DNA of 64,000 bases from NCBI GenBank assembly GCA_035578175.1, contig JAQMRL010000001.1:438066639-438130638 (forward strand), in the 5' to 3' direction. The notes beneath the pieces were generated by a model, which was not told the DNA's origin, did not search any database, and saw only the letters and a program-made list of their open reading frames with translations. Source of the stretch: Catonia carolina. Lineage: Eukaryota; Arthropoda; Insecta; Hemiptera; Achilidae. The position numbers and the translations under genes were made by a program. This document shows, piece after piece, positions 22,369-33,159 of the stretch (within the stretch, counting starts at the first letter, position 1; each line of letters starts with the position of its first letter).

Positions 22369-22703
22369 CCATCTTTTTTTTTTTTTTTTTTAATTCCTAA
22401 TGTTGTGTGTACATTGCAATCTGTTCAATTCAGAACAATAAGCAATCTCATGACCCAATGAGATGAGGATGATATGTATGACGTGTAAATGAGACTGTGT
22501 AGTCTTGTACAGACTCAGGTCGATCATTCCTGAGAGACCCAATCATCAAAGTATACCGGTAACCGCCGTCTAGCATTCGAATCTGTATAAAAGTAACTTT
22601 ACCTTCACTAAGATTTGAACCAGGAACCTTTGTCTCCGAAAATCAGCTGTTAAACAGCTGATTTTGGCAACGACTTTACCTCTAGACCAACTTGGTGGGT
22701 CAA
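22369..22703 (-). mobile_element. SINE-A copy, near full length
   Basis: The poly-T at 22373-22392 marks the 3' tail on the minus strand. Reading leftwards from 22703 gives CCACCAAGTTGGTCTAGAGG (box-A-like), a paired AATCAGCTG...CAGCTGATT block, box B GGTTCAAATCT and the family body. Confidence 0.85.
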
Positions 22704-22711
22704 CATACTTA

Positions 22712-23051
22712 TAGTCCAGCCTCTCTTAGTTTGCTCCTAATGTAAACAAATAATGACGTCACTGAGCATGCACATTATATCAAAATGTATACACACTGAT
22801 TAAAAAGTAACAACAAAATACTTTTAAAAGTATTTAAATACAAAATACTTTTAATTTTTTTTTCTAAATGAAATTGTTAGGCCTACATCATATCATGACT
22901 GATGTTTTTAGTACTTCAGGTACCTATAATTTAAAAAATAATTAACTTAATAGGAATACGACATCCGTAAAGTCACAGACTCTATCGTGCACCCTTTAGT
23001 AGGTGACTTTTGTTTGTTGACAGTAGGAGCAAACTAAGAACGGCTGAACTA
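22712..23051. mobile_element. MITE-2, TA target, about 40-bp TIRs
   Basis: The left end CTCTCTTAGTTTGCTCCTAA and the right end AGTAGGAGCAAACTAAGAAC are inverted, and TA lies on both sides. A second copy at 37113-37426 has the same ends. It is 340 bp and non-coding. Confidence 0.8.
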
Positions 23052-24051
23052 TAAAATATTATAATTTAAATACATTAAATTGTTAAGTAACATTGATTGG
23101 ATTAGGAACATTGTATGGTAACCACCTAAGAAATTTTATTTCTGTATTCAAAATAATTTTTATTAAGGAAAAAAAATCCACTTTTATTCAGTGATTGATT
23201 TAAACAGTTCCTAATAACAATATAAAAGCTAAAAGTTTTATAGACCTATGAATTGTTCTGGAACAAAATGTATGTATTGTATAAATAAAGTTTAATAGCT
23301 AATTGTACTTTATGTATTTAATTATAATTTGTTTATTTTAAAACAAAAATAAAATTACGGTAGCCTACTTGTGTTACGTTATAGAATAATATGCCATAAT
23401 TAATTTTTAATAATAATATTATTGAAGTAATTTTTCATACTTCTTCTGTACATTATAACATAATTTATTATTATCTTAGTAGTAAAAAAACGTGTATAAA
23501 ATAAAAAGTGATAATTCAGTTTTTGTTAAGTTGCTTTTAAGTGTATAATTAATATTATTTATATGATCGTATTTAGTTATATTTTATGTGCTTCAATTTC
23601 TGTTTAGTTAATTTACTTGTTTTATGCTTTTATTTAATGATAGTTTTTATTACTGTGAATTTTAAAGTTTATGTTATTTAAATCAATTTCATTTAATAGT
23701 TAATTTTACTTATAAACATTTTAAAGTATATTTTAAAATTAATTTTTACAACTTTTCAATTTATTTATCGTTTTTAAATAAATGGTACAAGAAATAAAAT
23801 TATATTTTAGAACCAAATTATTTATTTGTTATTTCAATGAGTAATATATTGTAAATAAATTATTACAAAATTAATTCTTGTCCTATTATTTGCCTGTTTT
23901 TTCTTCGTTATTTTAAGGGAAGTTATAAATCCTATTTTGTTCTTGTTAATTTGTATAACTTTGAGAAGCTGGCAACAGTAGCTTCCTATGGTTTCATTCT
24001 ATGTCATATCTGATATAACATAATATTGTGAGTAGTTATTTATAGGGTAAT
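23052..24051. other. no feature recognised
   Basis: Extremely AT-rich sequence. No gene, RNA or shared repeat was recognised. Confidence 0.45.
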
Positions 24052-24062
24052 ATGAAAAGAAT

Positions 24063-24458
24063 CTGCCCATAACAGACAGGTGGAGTGTCAAATTATTTAC
24101 ACTCAATCTGTTCATTGCAGGGCTAAAATAAATAGTTCTGTTTCTTATCACATGGTCAGCCAATTAAATTACTGAATCATTTAAGAACAGAAGAGGTAAA
24201 GGTGTAAAAGACAATAGTCAGAGTTATCTTCTCTGAAAGTAATGAATTTCATTATACAGCCAGACCCTGTGGTGAATGAAGTGAAGGTGTCATTTGCAAA
24301 GTGGAGAATATGTGCTTTTCAGAGGGCCCGGCATGCTGATAAGCATACTTTTCCACTCAGTGAGGAAGGCAATTGTAAACCACCTTGCTCCTCGTTTTAC
24401 TTAGTAAAACCTCTACAGGTTCAAACCAGCCGTTTGGCTGATGACCTAAACAACAACA
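24063..24458 (+). mobile_element. SINE-B copy with TSD (reference copy)
   Basis: It begins CTGCCCATAACAGACAGG and ends CCTAAACAACAACA, an (AAC)n-type tail. ATGAAAAGAAT flanks it on both sides (24052-24062, 24459-24469). At 396 bp this is the best-bounded copy. I see no clear tRNA, 7SL or 5S head, so the promoter origin is unknown. Confidence 0.9.
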
Positions 24459-24501
24459 ATGAAAAGAATTTTAAAAATTCAGAAAAATGCAATTATATGT
24501 A

Positions 24502-25589
24502 CGAGGGTTGCTTTTTATATTTCGGGAATGGACAATACTGGTGCTGCAATCTGTTAGCCAATATCATTATATTAAAGTTTGACTTTTTTTCGATAGATTG
24601 CACTCTGTTTCGCTCGTACAATCCATTGTTGTGTTGTTTAATAGACTTTTTTCTTTTTTTTTAATGCCTAATGTGTGTACGTTGCAATCTGTTCAATTCA
24701 GAACAATAAGGAACCCCATGACCCAATGAGATGAGGATGATATGTATGACGTGCAAATGAGGTGTAGTCTTGTACAGACTCAGGCTGACCATTCCTGAGA
24801 GAGTATGGTTAATTGAACCCAAACCATCTAAGTACACCGGTAACCACTGCCTAGCATTCAAATCCGTATAAAAGTAACTACCTTTACTAGGATTTGAACC
24901 AGGAACCTTCGTCTCAAAAAATCAGTTGATTTTAGCGATAACTTTACCTCTAAACCAACCTGGTGGATCTAATAGTGACTTGAAATTGTTATCTTGGTCA
25001 AAAAATGGAGTTTAGTTGTGAACATTTTCGTGCAATTATTGTTTACAACTTTCGACATGGATTATCTCAACAATAGTGCACCAATGAACTTAATTTGACA
25101 TTTGGCGATGAAGCACCATCGAAAACCACTGTATATCGGTGGTATACGGAATTCAATGGTGGCCGTGGTTCGGTCAGTGATAAATTTCACGAAGGTCGTC
25201 CAAAATCAATTGTTGTTCAAGAAAATGTTTATGCTGAGCGTGAAATGATTATGCAAGATCGTCATATAACATATCATGAGATTACGGCATCCTTGGGCAT
25301 TAGTGAGACCAGCATACATTCAATATTGAATGAACATTTGGGCACTAGGAAGATTTGTTCATGTTGGATTCCCCATAATTTAACAATCGCTCAGAAAAAG
25401 GCTCGTGTCGATTGGTCAAAAGAAATGCTCATGAAATACAATAGCGGTGCTTCAAAACACGTTTATGACATCGTCACGAGTGACAAATCATGGATATATG
25501 CCTATGAACCCAAAACTAAACAGCAGTCAACCGTATGGGTCTTTCAAGACGAGCCAAATCCCGCAAAAGTTGTTCGTGCACAAAGCAGA
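24502..25589 (+). mobile_element. mariner 5' half, joined to HINE-like sequence, with nested SINE
   Basis: It starts at a TA with CGAGGGTTGCTTTTTATATT and carries a transposase frame from about 25095. The 5' untranslated part is interrupted by a minus-strand SINE-A (24652-24967). At about 25589 the mariner stops and HINE-like sequence begins (CCCCTGAACCC), so the 3' half is missing. Confidence 0.85.
24652..24967 (-). mobile_element. SINE-A copy inside a mariner
   Basis: Family body and box B (GGTTCAAATCC) are read on the minus strand, with the tail at the left poly-T. AATAGACT on the left and AATAGTGACT on the right suggest a target-site duplication of about eight to ten bases. Confidence 0.8.
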
Positions 25590-25676
25590 ACCCCTGAACC
25601 CAAAAAACATCTTTTTAGCAATTGGTCTGTGTGTGTGAACAGAATATCTCAAAAACGGAACATCGTACAAACTTGA
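25095..25676 (+). pseudogene. mariner transposase N-terminal part fused to repeat
   Basis: Residues 1 to about 165 are mariner: KTTVYRWYTEFNGGRGSVSD, the second helix-turn-helix ITASLGISETSIHSIL, and TSDKSWIYAYEPKTKQQS holding the first catalytic Asp. From about residue 166 (EPKKHLFSNWSVCVN) the frame continues by chance into HINE-like repeat. The second and third catalytic Asp are absent. Confidence 0.85.
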
Positions 25677-25687
25677 AACTTAAGTTT
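25590..25687 (+). mobile_element. HINE-like fragment
   Basis: It matches the internal part of the family from CCTGAACCCAAAAAAC through a short (GT) tract to AACTTGAAACTTAAGTT. Neither family end is present. Confidence 0.8.
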
Positions 25688-26930
25688 TGCACTCTAGCTG
25701 AATAACTTCAGTGTGGCCAAAGGTTTTTGAAAAGTTGAAAGTAAGTGGTATTACGGTACAGACAGATATCGGTACCTGTGACGGCTTTACGAATTTCACT
25801 TGTTTTCAATAACATTTTATTACCCTTTCAGTTCCCGCAGCAGTAAGTCATTCTGTGGACAGGTAAAAATGCAATTCCAAAAATGGGGTCACCTAAGAAA
25901 AGAGTTGAAACGCCTGCTAGTATACTGTTATAGGTAAATGACCCTGCCACTTTCTGTGACTGTGCACGCCTCGTAGGCTTCTAAAATTATAAGTACTGAT
26001 AAAATATTTTTCTAAACCCAATTTTAAAAAAAAAGTTAACACCTACTAGTTTCTTTAAAAAAAAGTAACATTTTATAATATTATTACTATGACTAGAAAA
26101 AGAAAAACAAGTAAAAAATTAAGTTTTCTTACCTGATTATAAGTGTAGGCATAGATGAAATAATCAATAAAACTGAACAATAAAATATACGGAACAATAA
26201 TAAATAAAAATACTTTATTTAAAACTAATAACTAAAAATATATCACTAATAACAACTAAAACAGCCCGTCAAACTCGAAACTTGTTCGAAAATGTATCAG
26301 TTTTTAAAATTCCACTAAAAAAACCTGGTGACGTTTCTTCAAAAGCTGAGGGTATACTGGCATAGAATGAACCTTTTTCTACGGCTGAACAATACAAGAA
26401 ATACAGTTTACTCTAGCTGAACGCAGAAAGAAGAGATTATAAAACTATATAGATGGAGCACATATTTGTGGCGGCCGCACTAAACGTGTTAACGTAAATG
26501 AGTGGTGTAAGATATTTCCAGAACTATCGATGTCATCTCTTTACAGAAAACCTACTTACGCTAGAAAAAAAACTGTGAGCTCGATGGATTCGGAAAATGT
26601 TGTACGACAACCACAAAGCTCGTCGAATAGATTGAGTGCAGAAGTGTTTCATCCGTTATAAGGCTAAAGGTGAAGGTTTCTTTAAATTAATTAGTGGTAG
26701 GCCTATTATTACACTGGAGATGAGACCTGAATTCTGTATGTTACCCAAAACAATGGTGTGCTTAAATTCACCAAGCAAACTTAAGAAGTTCAGTTTTTAA
26801 TAAAATTAAGAGTATGGCTAAGATTTATTTGGGACCAAATAGTTATGTTGCTATTTTAGTTTTTGGGACTAAATACTACCATAAATGTATGTATTTATTG
26901 CTGAACTTTGCGGTGAACTATTCAAAACAA
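25688..26930. other. no supported gene; one 72-codon open stretch
   Basis: From 26443 to 26661 (+) a frame reads NYIDGAHICGGRTKRVNVNE and ends SAEVFHPL. It looks more protein-like than its surroundings and follows an AG, but I recognise no family and see no matching donor. Treat it as unproven. Confidence 0.3.
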
Positions 26931-27235
26931 AAGAAGAAGATCGCTGACTTCTGGAGTTGTGCTCATTCAAGCAACGCGCCCTTTCACAGTGAAGCTGTAA
27001 CCAAACATCCTACAGAACAGTTTAAAATGGACGTGTTTGATCAACCGGCATTTAGCCTAGACTTAACGTCCATTGATTTTCAATTATTCCTTAAAATTAA
27101 AAACGAGTACCTACGTTGGCCAAAACTTTCAGACTCGGCAGCAACGTTCTTAGAAGAGGGGATCGGCAAGTACGTCCATTGATATTATAAATTCCAGAAC
27201 ATTTTCGGACATTATGTCAAAATTAACTATGAATA
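26930..27235 (+). pseudogene. decayed mariner transposase C-terminus
   Basis: The frame has SSNAPFHSEAVTK (region of the second Asp), FDQPAFSLDLTSIDFQLF (region of the third Asp) and GIGKYVH, then after a stop FGHYVKINYE. The order and spacing match mariner transposases, but key residues are replaced (the HDN Asp is lost) and no TIRs are visible, so this is an old remnant. Confidence 0.6.
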
Positions 27236-27249
27236 AACATAACTTATGC

Positions 27250-27640
27250 TAATAATTTTGTTCCTTACTTTTGTCCTTTTTATGGTTCATCGAAGGTTCA
27301 AAAACGACCTCGTGTACTCGACCATTTTCGAGGACTGTAACGTAAAGAAATGTAACCAGTACTAAGTTAGAAGGGGCTTGACACGAAAACTCGTCCATGA
27401 GATATGTTGATCCCTTTATATCTTGTACATCCCCTCCCGAAACTTTCTGCACGTCTGGCTCAGCCTCTTGGTCTTTGGACAAACGGGAAGGGACACCATT
27501 TCCATAATAATTACTTATATCGGTACATAAGAGTACTCAGCATACTTGAATTACCGACTGGAACGAATTCACTTTCTACAACTGAAAAATTCTTAGGGGA
27601 GGAAGAATTAATTATTTACTGTGTGCTGAAGTCATGAAAC
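27250..27640 (-). pseudogene. unrecognised degenerate coding remnant
   Basis: On the minus strand two adjoining frames look protein-like: KNFSVVESEFVPVGNSSMLS (about 27540-27600), then after a shift SNYYGNGVPSRLSKDQEAEP and FLYVTVLENGRVHEVVFEPS down to a stop near 27252. They would read as one protein after a single frameshift. I do not recognise the family; it could be a transposon or host exon remnant. Confidence 0.3.
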
Positions 27641-27767
27641 GCTTAAAGTTTCAATACAGGTGTACACTGAACAAATTCTATTAAATTATTCGGTATATAT
27701 ACACCTGAAGTTCTACAGTCAGGATACATTGTGTTCATTGACTATTATTTCGTTGTTTCTTTTCCAG

Positions 27768-27877
27768 ATCGCTTTTCCTGGAGCAAACCTACTCGGGTAG
27801 CTCGTAAAAAATGTAAGAATATCCTCCCTGAAGTAGCTCCGTATATTTCCGGACGCTATGCAGTGTCGTCATCGTAA
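27768..27877 (+). other. possible terminal coding exon
   Basis: A strong polypyrimidine tract and acceptor (GTTTCTTTTCCAG, AG at 27766-27767) precede a 35-codon frame RFSWSKPTRVARKKCKNILP ending in VSSS and a stop. AATAAA overlaps the stop region at 27877. No upstream partner exon was identified and the protein is not recognised. Confidence 0.25.
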
Positions 27878-28431
27878 TAAACAATTTCAGGATTTATGTT
27901 TTGATGGTTTATAAAATAACAACAGCTGATGTAACAGTTTGTGTTAATCGAAGCTGGTGTTGGTTTTCTGTGTTGAGAAGAACGAATATTAATGTTAAAA
28001 GGTGTATTTATTTGAAATTGAACGTTAAAATAAAGAATGGTGAATATGAAAAATTTAGTAGTCTTTCATGATCGTAAAGTGCTATTTCAGTTTTATTGAA
28101 CAACGTGTTATAGATCAGTTTTGAAAGTAAGGTTATATTTTCTCAATTTGTAAGGTATGTAACAGTTCAATAAAATTATTAATTATTATAGTATTTTACT
28201 TATAATCGACTTGACCCTTTGTTCAGAAGTTTCCGAAACATAGTAAATTTCTCTGACAAAATGAATGAACCCTGTTAAGTAGTGTCCGAATCTAAAATTC
28301 TTTACATTCTGTAAAACAAGTTGCAATTTCTGATAGTCATCTCGCTCTGGCAAAAGGAAGAAATATTAATATTTTTGGGAGTTGTTCGATTAGCCTCGCT
28401 GGCTAGTCTAACGAAAATACGGGATATGTTT
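27878..28431. other. no feature recognised
   Basis: AT-rich sequence without recognised exons or shared repeats. Confidence 0.4.
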
Positions 28432-28442
28432 GGTTAACACAT

Positions 28443-28674
28443 TTTTTTTCTCTTTAATTCTTTATTTACAACTAAAATTTTACAACAAGCAAATGTAATG
28501 ATTATGATAATAATGTAAATGACATGATAGGCATGAGAGGGGATAGGGCCCCAATTGGTGCCTCCCCAAGAATGAAATTTGTGTATCAAACTAGCAGGTC
28601 TCTACTCCAGCATCTTTTAAGGCGTCTAGGGGGATTATCAGGTAAATGGAAGGTGGAAAGTGAGTGCACCAGTG
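28443..28674 (-). mobile_element. short poly(A) retroposon with TSD
   Basis: GGTTAACACAT lies on both sides (28432-28442, 28675-28685). The insert starts with T8, so its poly(A) is on the minus strand, preceded by an AATAAAG-type signal. The minus strand resembles the very 3' end of a LINE, with HSLSTFHLPDNPPRRLKRC readable. A processed-transcript insertion cannot be excluded. Confidence 0.7.
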
Positions 28675-28794
28675 GGTTAACACATGAAAATTTTATATAG
28701 AGTAACTGTTATGCAGAATTAATAATTAAATTAGTTGTATTAATTTATTTTTTGTTGATGTGATTACTGTCTACTATCTATCTACTGATACTAG

Positions 28795-29410
28795 GGGACC
28801 TGACATGATTATTTTCTTAAAAGTTGGTCAATCAGAAGTAGTACTTTATTCGTGTGATTTCTCAAATTTTTCCTACACCTTTTCTAAAAAATCGCCTTAT
28901 TTATTATGTATATTTTTATGCTCTACAAGATAGGGTAAGCACCATATATAAAATTCTTAGGGAGGCTGTGCAGTCGGGGTAAATAATAGTTTTTTTTAGA
29001 TTGCGGCCTTAATATGCATTTAGAGCAAAAGTGTACATAATTTAATTGTTGTACAAAGTACAACTTTTATTGCATACATTTTATCTAAAGCTTAGTTTAG
29101 TGTCAATTGTTGATTTTCTGTTTTTTTCTATAAAAATCTATATCTATAAACAGAATTTTTTTTAAGATTGCGCCCTTATTATGCATTTAATGACAGAAGT
29201 TTATGTAATCAAAGATATGGGAAATTAAAAACATCTTCAACTTTTATTTCAAGCATTTTCTTTAGAACTTGGTTAGCATTAATTAGTAGTTTTACATATT
29301 TTAAGTTCTAAAGAGGTTAATTTTAATTTTGCATCATCCTTTCATGAATTAGGTCATTTATTCTTAAAATTAGGTTATGTTTTTCGTGTTGTTTACTCAT
29401 GGTTAACACT
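28795..29410 (+). mobile_element. HINE-like repeat, old and diverged
   Basis: GACCTGACATGATTATTTTC followed by GGTCAATCAGAAGTAGTACT and CTACAAGATAGGGTAAGCAC are diverged versions of the family body. The region continues to TTAGGTTATGTTTTTCG. Both ends are missing. Confidence 0.75.
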
Positions 29411-30390
29411 TTGAAAGTTAATCACATCATTTGATGGAATGACAAATATTTACAGGTTGCAAATCTTGTCATTTGACGGAATTCGTATGTATGCAGTTAT
29501 ACTATTGAATATCACGTTAATTGACAAAGTTTGATAATATTTTTTGATTCTAGTAATATTTTAGTACATTATAGTGTATTTCTTTTGCGCTGAAACTTAC
29601 TGTAAATAAAATTTTGCGAAGTAAGACTGGATTTCTTGTGTCTGTGCTGTGTGTTACCGGATTGCTAGCGCCTGTCGCCCACTTTCATTTCTATATATAG
29701 ATACTGAAGTCAACGAGATTGCCTTTTGCGTATGTATGGGCTGTGAGAAAGGGAAGTAAAATATTTGCAGTGCTGCCAACCTTAGCAGCGAGACACTACT
29801 CATACATTTCACTACCATGCAGTTTCTACATACATTTTGTAAGCTGTGGTTTATTCCGAGAAAATGTTTTCTTTGTAAACTTAATAAGAAATAAATTTGA
29901 CTTGTAATATTGCCTATAGTTTAATTACATGACTAGAAATGTTTGATTTACTGTAATTACTAATGAATTGCCTTCTTTACTATTGCTGTCATCAGTGTTT
30001 TCATTATCAGTCTCTCTAGTATCTACCTAGCCGTTTTCTTTTTTTACCACGTGTCAACAAAACTGTTAAAGAATAATTTCTTCACGTCCGTAATTTCCTT
30101 TTTTATTTTTCGAATTGTGGAAAGAGAAACAGTAGTTAGCTGCTAGCTCACGGCTTTTGTTAAGAGGCACGGATAGGCATTTTCGTTTAGCTTCAACATA
30201 ACAACATTTTATTACATTGCGTTCAGCACTGTGAATAGTTTGACCACGTTTTCAAGAAACCAACATTTGTGTTTACGGTAACAAACAGTTATATTCATAC
30301 AGTTAACCTACAAAAGGCTCCATGATGTACTGGAAATGCTCAGGGTATAGTATAACTTGTTATGTTTGTCGTACTGAAAATTAAAACAGT
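29411..30390. other. no gene recognised; possible upstream part of the ANAPC16 gene
   Basis: No repeat family from elsewhere in the window covers this interval and no coding exon is evident. Because the ANAPC16 coding exon begins at a splice acceptor, an untranslated first exon should lie upstream, possibly here or just after 30402. Confidence 0.3.
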
Positions 30391-30402
30391 CGCGCATGCG
30401 CA
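30391..30402. promoter_or_regulatory. NRF-1-like palindromic site
   Basis: CGCGCATGCGCA fits the NRF-1/Ewg consensus YGCGCAYGCGCR at every position and is rare in such AT-rich DNA. It lies 985 bases upstream of the ANAPC16 start codon. NRF-1 sites are typical of core promoters of housekeeping genes. Whether transcription starts here is inference. Confidence 0.45.
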
Positions 30403-30463
30403 CTGATACTTTCCCCCCTTTCCCCCTCGTTGCAAACAAGAGCAAACTCGTGACATAGGACTA

Positions 30464-31325
30464 CATAAGGTCATCAAACTAAAAAAAACTCATTTCAATT
30501 TTTGCGGTTCAATTTTTCAGTTTTTGGAGTCCTATCCTGATGTTTCCCTTCTTAAACTTTCTCCAGTATTCCTTCAATCCATCTGATCTTCTCTGCCGTT
30601 CCTTGTCAGAATACACAACTTTCTGTCGTTTTGTCGGTTTCTGCTGTTGAAGTTTGTGGTTTTCAGCCTGTGGTAATTTCTGGCTTTTGTTTTGAGGTCC
30701 TCAAGTGAGATTTGGAGTCCGTTCATGTCCTCCTTAATTTCCCTGATCCAGTGGGGCTGAGTTTTTCTGTTAAGGAAAAAGTTGATGATTTGTTTTGAGA
30801 TTCTGGAAGAGTCGGTCCTCAAGAGATGTCCAAAGAAGGAAATTCTCTTTTTCCTCATCTGGTCTCCTAGAGGTTCTGTTTTTCTGTATACTTCTTCTTT
30901 CGAGACGGGTTTCCATATCCCATCAGAGAAACATCTTTTGTTCAGGCATCTCCTGATGATCCGACGCTCGAATTTTGAGATTCTGTGCTCCGTGTTTATC
31001 TTCCTGAGACTGAAGATTGTTTCGCTGCTGTATGTGATCTCCGGTAGAATTACGGTGTTGTAATGCCGGAGTTTTGAATTTATTGAAAGACACTTTTTAT
31101 TGTAAACATTTTGTGTGTGCTTTGCGGATTTTGCGAGTTTGTTGAATCTTTCTGTCCAGTTAAGTTTCTCATTGTTATTTCCTGTGATGTTTTCACCCAG
31201 ATATTTAAAGTCCTTGACTAGGTCGATTTCCCGATCACAAATTTTTACCCTGGAAATGCAGACAGGGTCGCGAACCAAGATTTTTGTTTTTAGTAGGAAT
31301 CTATTTATATCATAGGTGATCATTA
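30464..31325 (-). mobile_element. LINE family 1, 5'-truncated 3' end
   Basis: The minus strand encodes the C-terminal part of a non-LTR reverse transcriptase followed by a 3' UTR ending near ACATAAGGTCATC. It is almost identical to 18652-19602 but uninterrupted. It ends about 45 bases before the splice acceptor of the ANAPC16 exon, so it probably lies in that gene's 5' intron in antisense orientation. Confidence 0.85.
30574..31323 (-). pseudogene. LINE reverse transcriptase C-terminal fragment
   Basis: A 249-residue frame with VKDFKYLGENITGN (thumb region), YNTVILPEITYSSETIFSL, then SKFERRIIRRCLNKRCFSDG and ISFFGHLLRTDSSRISKQ. These follow the order seen after the palm in CR1/RTE/Jockey-type LINE proteins. 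The catalytic palm and endonuclease are absent because of 5' truncation. Confidence 0.8.
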
Positions 31326-31375
31326 TTGTTAAGCGTTTTTAAATATTTTGTGACATTTTGTTTGTACAGGTTAAA

Positions 31376-31639
31376 ATGAGTCATTCAAATCTACCGAAAA
31401 CGGTTCTCTCCTCACCGAGTCAAAGTGAATCTCAAGCTTCAGCACTTAATTCAACTACTCCGACCAAATCTTCGATATTTTCTAGATATAAATTTGAAGA
31501 GACAGTCGAGAAAAGTAGAGTTACATTAGCTGAACAAGACGCACATCAAAAACGATTAAGAAACCTACGAAAACAATTGGATTATGTTCAAGAGACTGCT
31601 TGGAAATTCCAGCCTGTTGATAAATTTATTGGACAGTAA
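31376..31639 (+). CDS. ANAPC16: anaphase-promoting complex subunit 16 homologue
   Basis: An 87-residue protein, encoded in a single coding exon that starts just after a splice acceptor (TTTGTTTGTACAG, AG at 31368-31369), so an untranslated first exon must lie upstream. The N-terminal half is Ser/Thr/Pro-rich and probably disordered. From about residue 40 a basic helical stretch (KRLRNLRKQLDYV) leads to the C-terminal signature ETAWKFQPVDKFIGQ. Human ANAPC16 ends with a similar W-R/K-F-x-P-[IV]-[ED]-x-[LF]-[LI]-G motif after a comparable helix and is of similar size. ANAPC16 is a small scaffold-associated subunit of the APC/C ubiquitin ligase, which drives mitotic exit. The call rests on the C-terminal motif and length. 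An ATTAAA near 31690 may be the poly(A) signal. Confidence 0.65.
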   Translation: MSHSNLPKTVLSSPSQSESQASALNSTTPTKSSIFSRYKFEETVEKSRVTLAEQDAHQKRLRNLRKQLDYVQETAWKFQPVDKFIGQ

Positions 31640-31812
31640 TCATAGGTTAGTTTTTTTAGACTATAAATTGTTTTTGTACATTGCTTATATTAAATTTTTT
31701 TTTTAATAACAACTAATTTTTTTTTAATTTTGAAGTTTTGGAATATTTTTTTAAACCCATTTTTCCGATATTGGAAATAAGTCTACAAATTTCTCCACAT
31801 TTCTATGTTTTT

Positions 31813-32578
31813 ACTTTCTCTTGCCTGTATGAATTTATAGGAACGAAAGTAATGTTTTCGTGTCGATTTTTCGAAATCGAATTTTCACCGGATTTACATG
31901 TTTTTAGAGTGCCTGAACCCAAAAAACATGTTTTTAGCGATTGGTCTCTGTTTGTGTGTACGTGCGTGCGTGTGTGTGTGTGAACAGAATATCTCAAGAA
32001 CGGAACATCGTACGAACTTGAAACTTAAGTTACATACCAACACCCCATCCGACACGAACATTTACATCAAAATCGTTCAACCGGAAGTAGTAGTTTATTC
32101 GTGTAATTTTTCACTTTTTTCAATTTTCTCAAAAACTGGTCCTACAATTTTTTTAAAAATCGCCTGGTTTACTAAATTTTTTATGCTCTGCATTATAGAG
32201 TAGGCACCATGTTTGCTGAAATTCTTGGTGAGGCTGTTTTTACGTAAAGAAATTGTTTTTTTTAAGATTACGGCTTTAGTATGCATTTAACGACAAAAGT
32301 GTATGGAATCAAATTTATAGGAAATTAAAAGATCTACAACTTTTATTTAAAACATTTTTCTCTACAGAGCTTAGTTTAGCGTGAAAGAGTGATTTTCCGT
32401 ATTTTTAAGCCAAACTGAGGTAGATTTTCATTTTGCGTCTTTCACTCATGATTAAAATAAGGTTAAGTTTTGAAGGTTAGTTTTTTTTGTTTATTTCTAA
32501 TGTTTTATTACTAATGTTAGTTTATATTGTTAATTATTTGCATTGGCAAGAGAAAGTTGTGTGAGTGTTTCACACCAG
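31813..32578 (+). mobile_element. HINE-like repeat, both ends present
   Basis: Starts ACTTTCTCTTGCC and ends GGCAAGAGAAAGTTGTGTGA followed by GTGTTTCACACCAG, inside T-rich flanks (TTTTT before, ATTTTTT after). At 766 bp it lacks one of the two internal AAAGTTGTAG-type inverted blocks. The central (GT) tract is short. Confidence 0.9.
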
Positions 32579-32980
32579 ATTTTTTACTTGCCGTGTCCAG
32601 TTTAATCCTGCCACTTTCTTAATGTCATCTCTTCATCACATTAGTGGTCATCTATGCTCCCGCCCCATGTTGTAGCGAATAAATAAAACAAACTGTTGAA
32701 AATAATGAAAATGAATATTTTATTGAAAACTATATATTAAAACAAACATATTGGTATTTAAAATAAAATTTAAGCAATTTTTTTGGCTCTAGTATTATAT
32801 TAGAAATTTTGACAAAGTTTTAAATTTTATCTTTTTTTTCATGTAGTCTATTGGACCAGAGTATGTTAGGTAACTTCAGATGTTTCTGGAAGCTCTTTTC
32901 ACAGTTCACATTCTCAGCATTTGCTCACTGTAGGGTTTTCTCCTTTTTTTTCACCTGGTGTTCTGTTTTTGCGCTTCATA
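32579..32980. other. no feature recognised
   Basis: AT-rich flank downstream of the repeat. No exon or shared element was recognised. Confidence 0.4.
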
Positions 32981-33159
32981 TTTTTTTTTTTTTTTTGTTT
33001 AACGTCCGACTGTTCTGCAATTACTGCTAATGCAGACGGTGAATGATGAAATGATTTTTTGTAACGTGTGAAAAAATGCTGTGCCTGAATGGGATTCGAA
33101 CCCAAGACCACATGATGAGAGGCGAGCACGTTACCAACTTCGCCAATGCAGCCGGCTTT
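32981..33159 (-). mobile_element. SINE-C copy with 13-bp TSD
   Basis: TTTTGCGCTTCAT lies on both sides of the element. On the minus strand it reads the tRNA-like head (TTGGCGAAGTTGGTAACGTG, box B GGGTTCGAATCCC) through to a poly(A) of about 16. It is the most complete member of the family in the window with clean flanks. Confidence 0.9.

Noticed and set aside
24242..24664. 140-codon frame starting MNFIIQPDPV
   Set aside because: It lies in a SINE-B copy and runs into a mariner; no protein family fits. Noted as a finding only for its recurrence.
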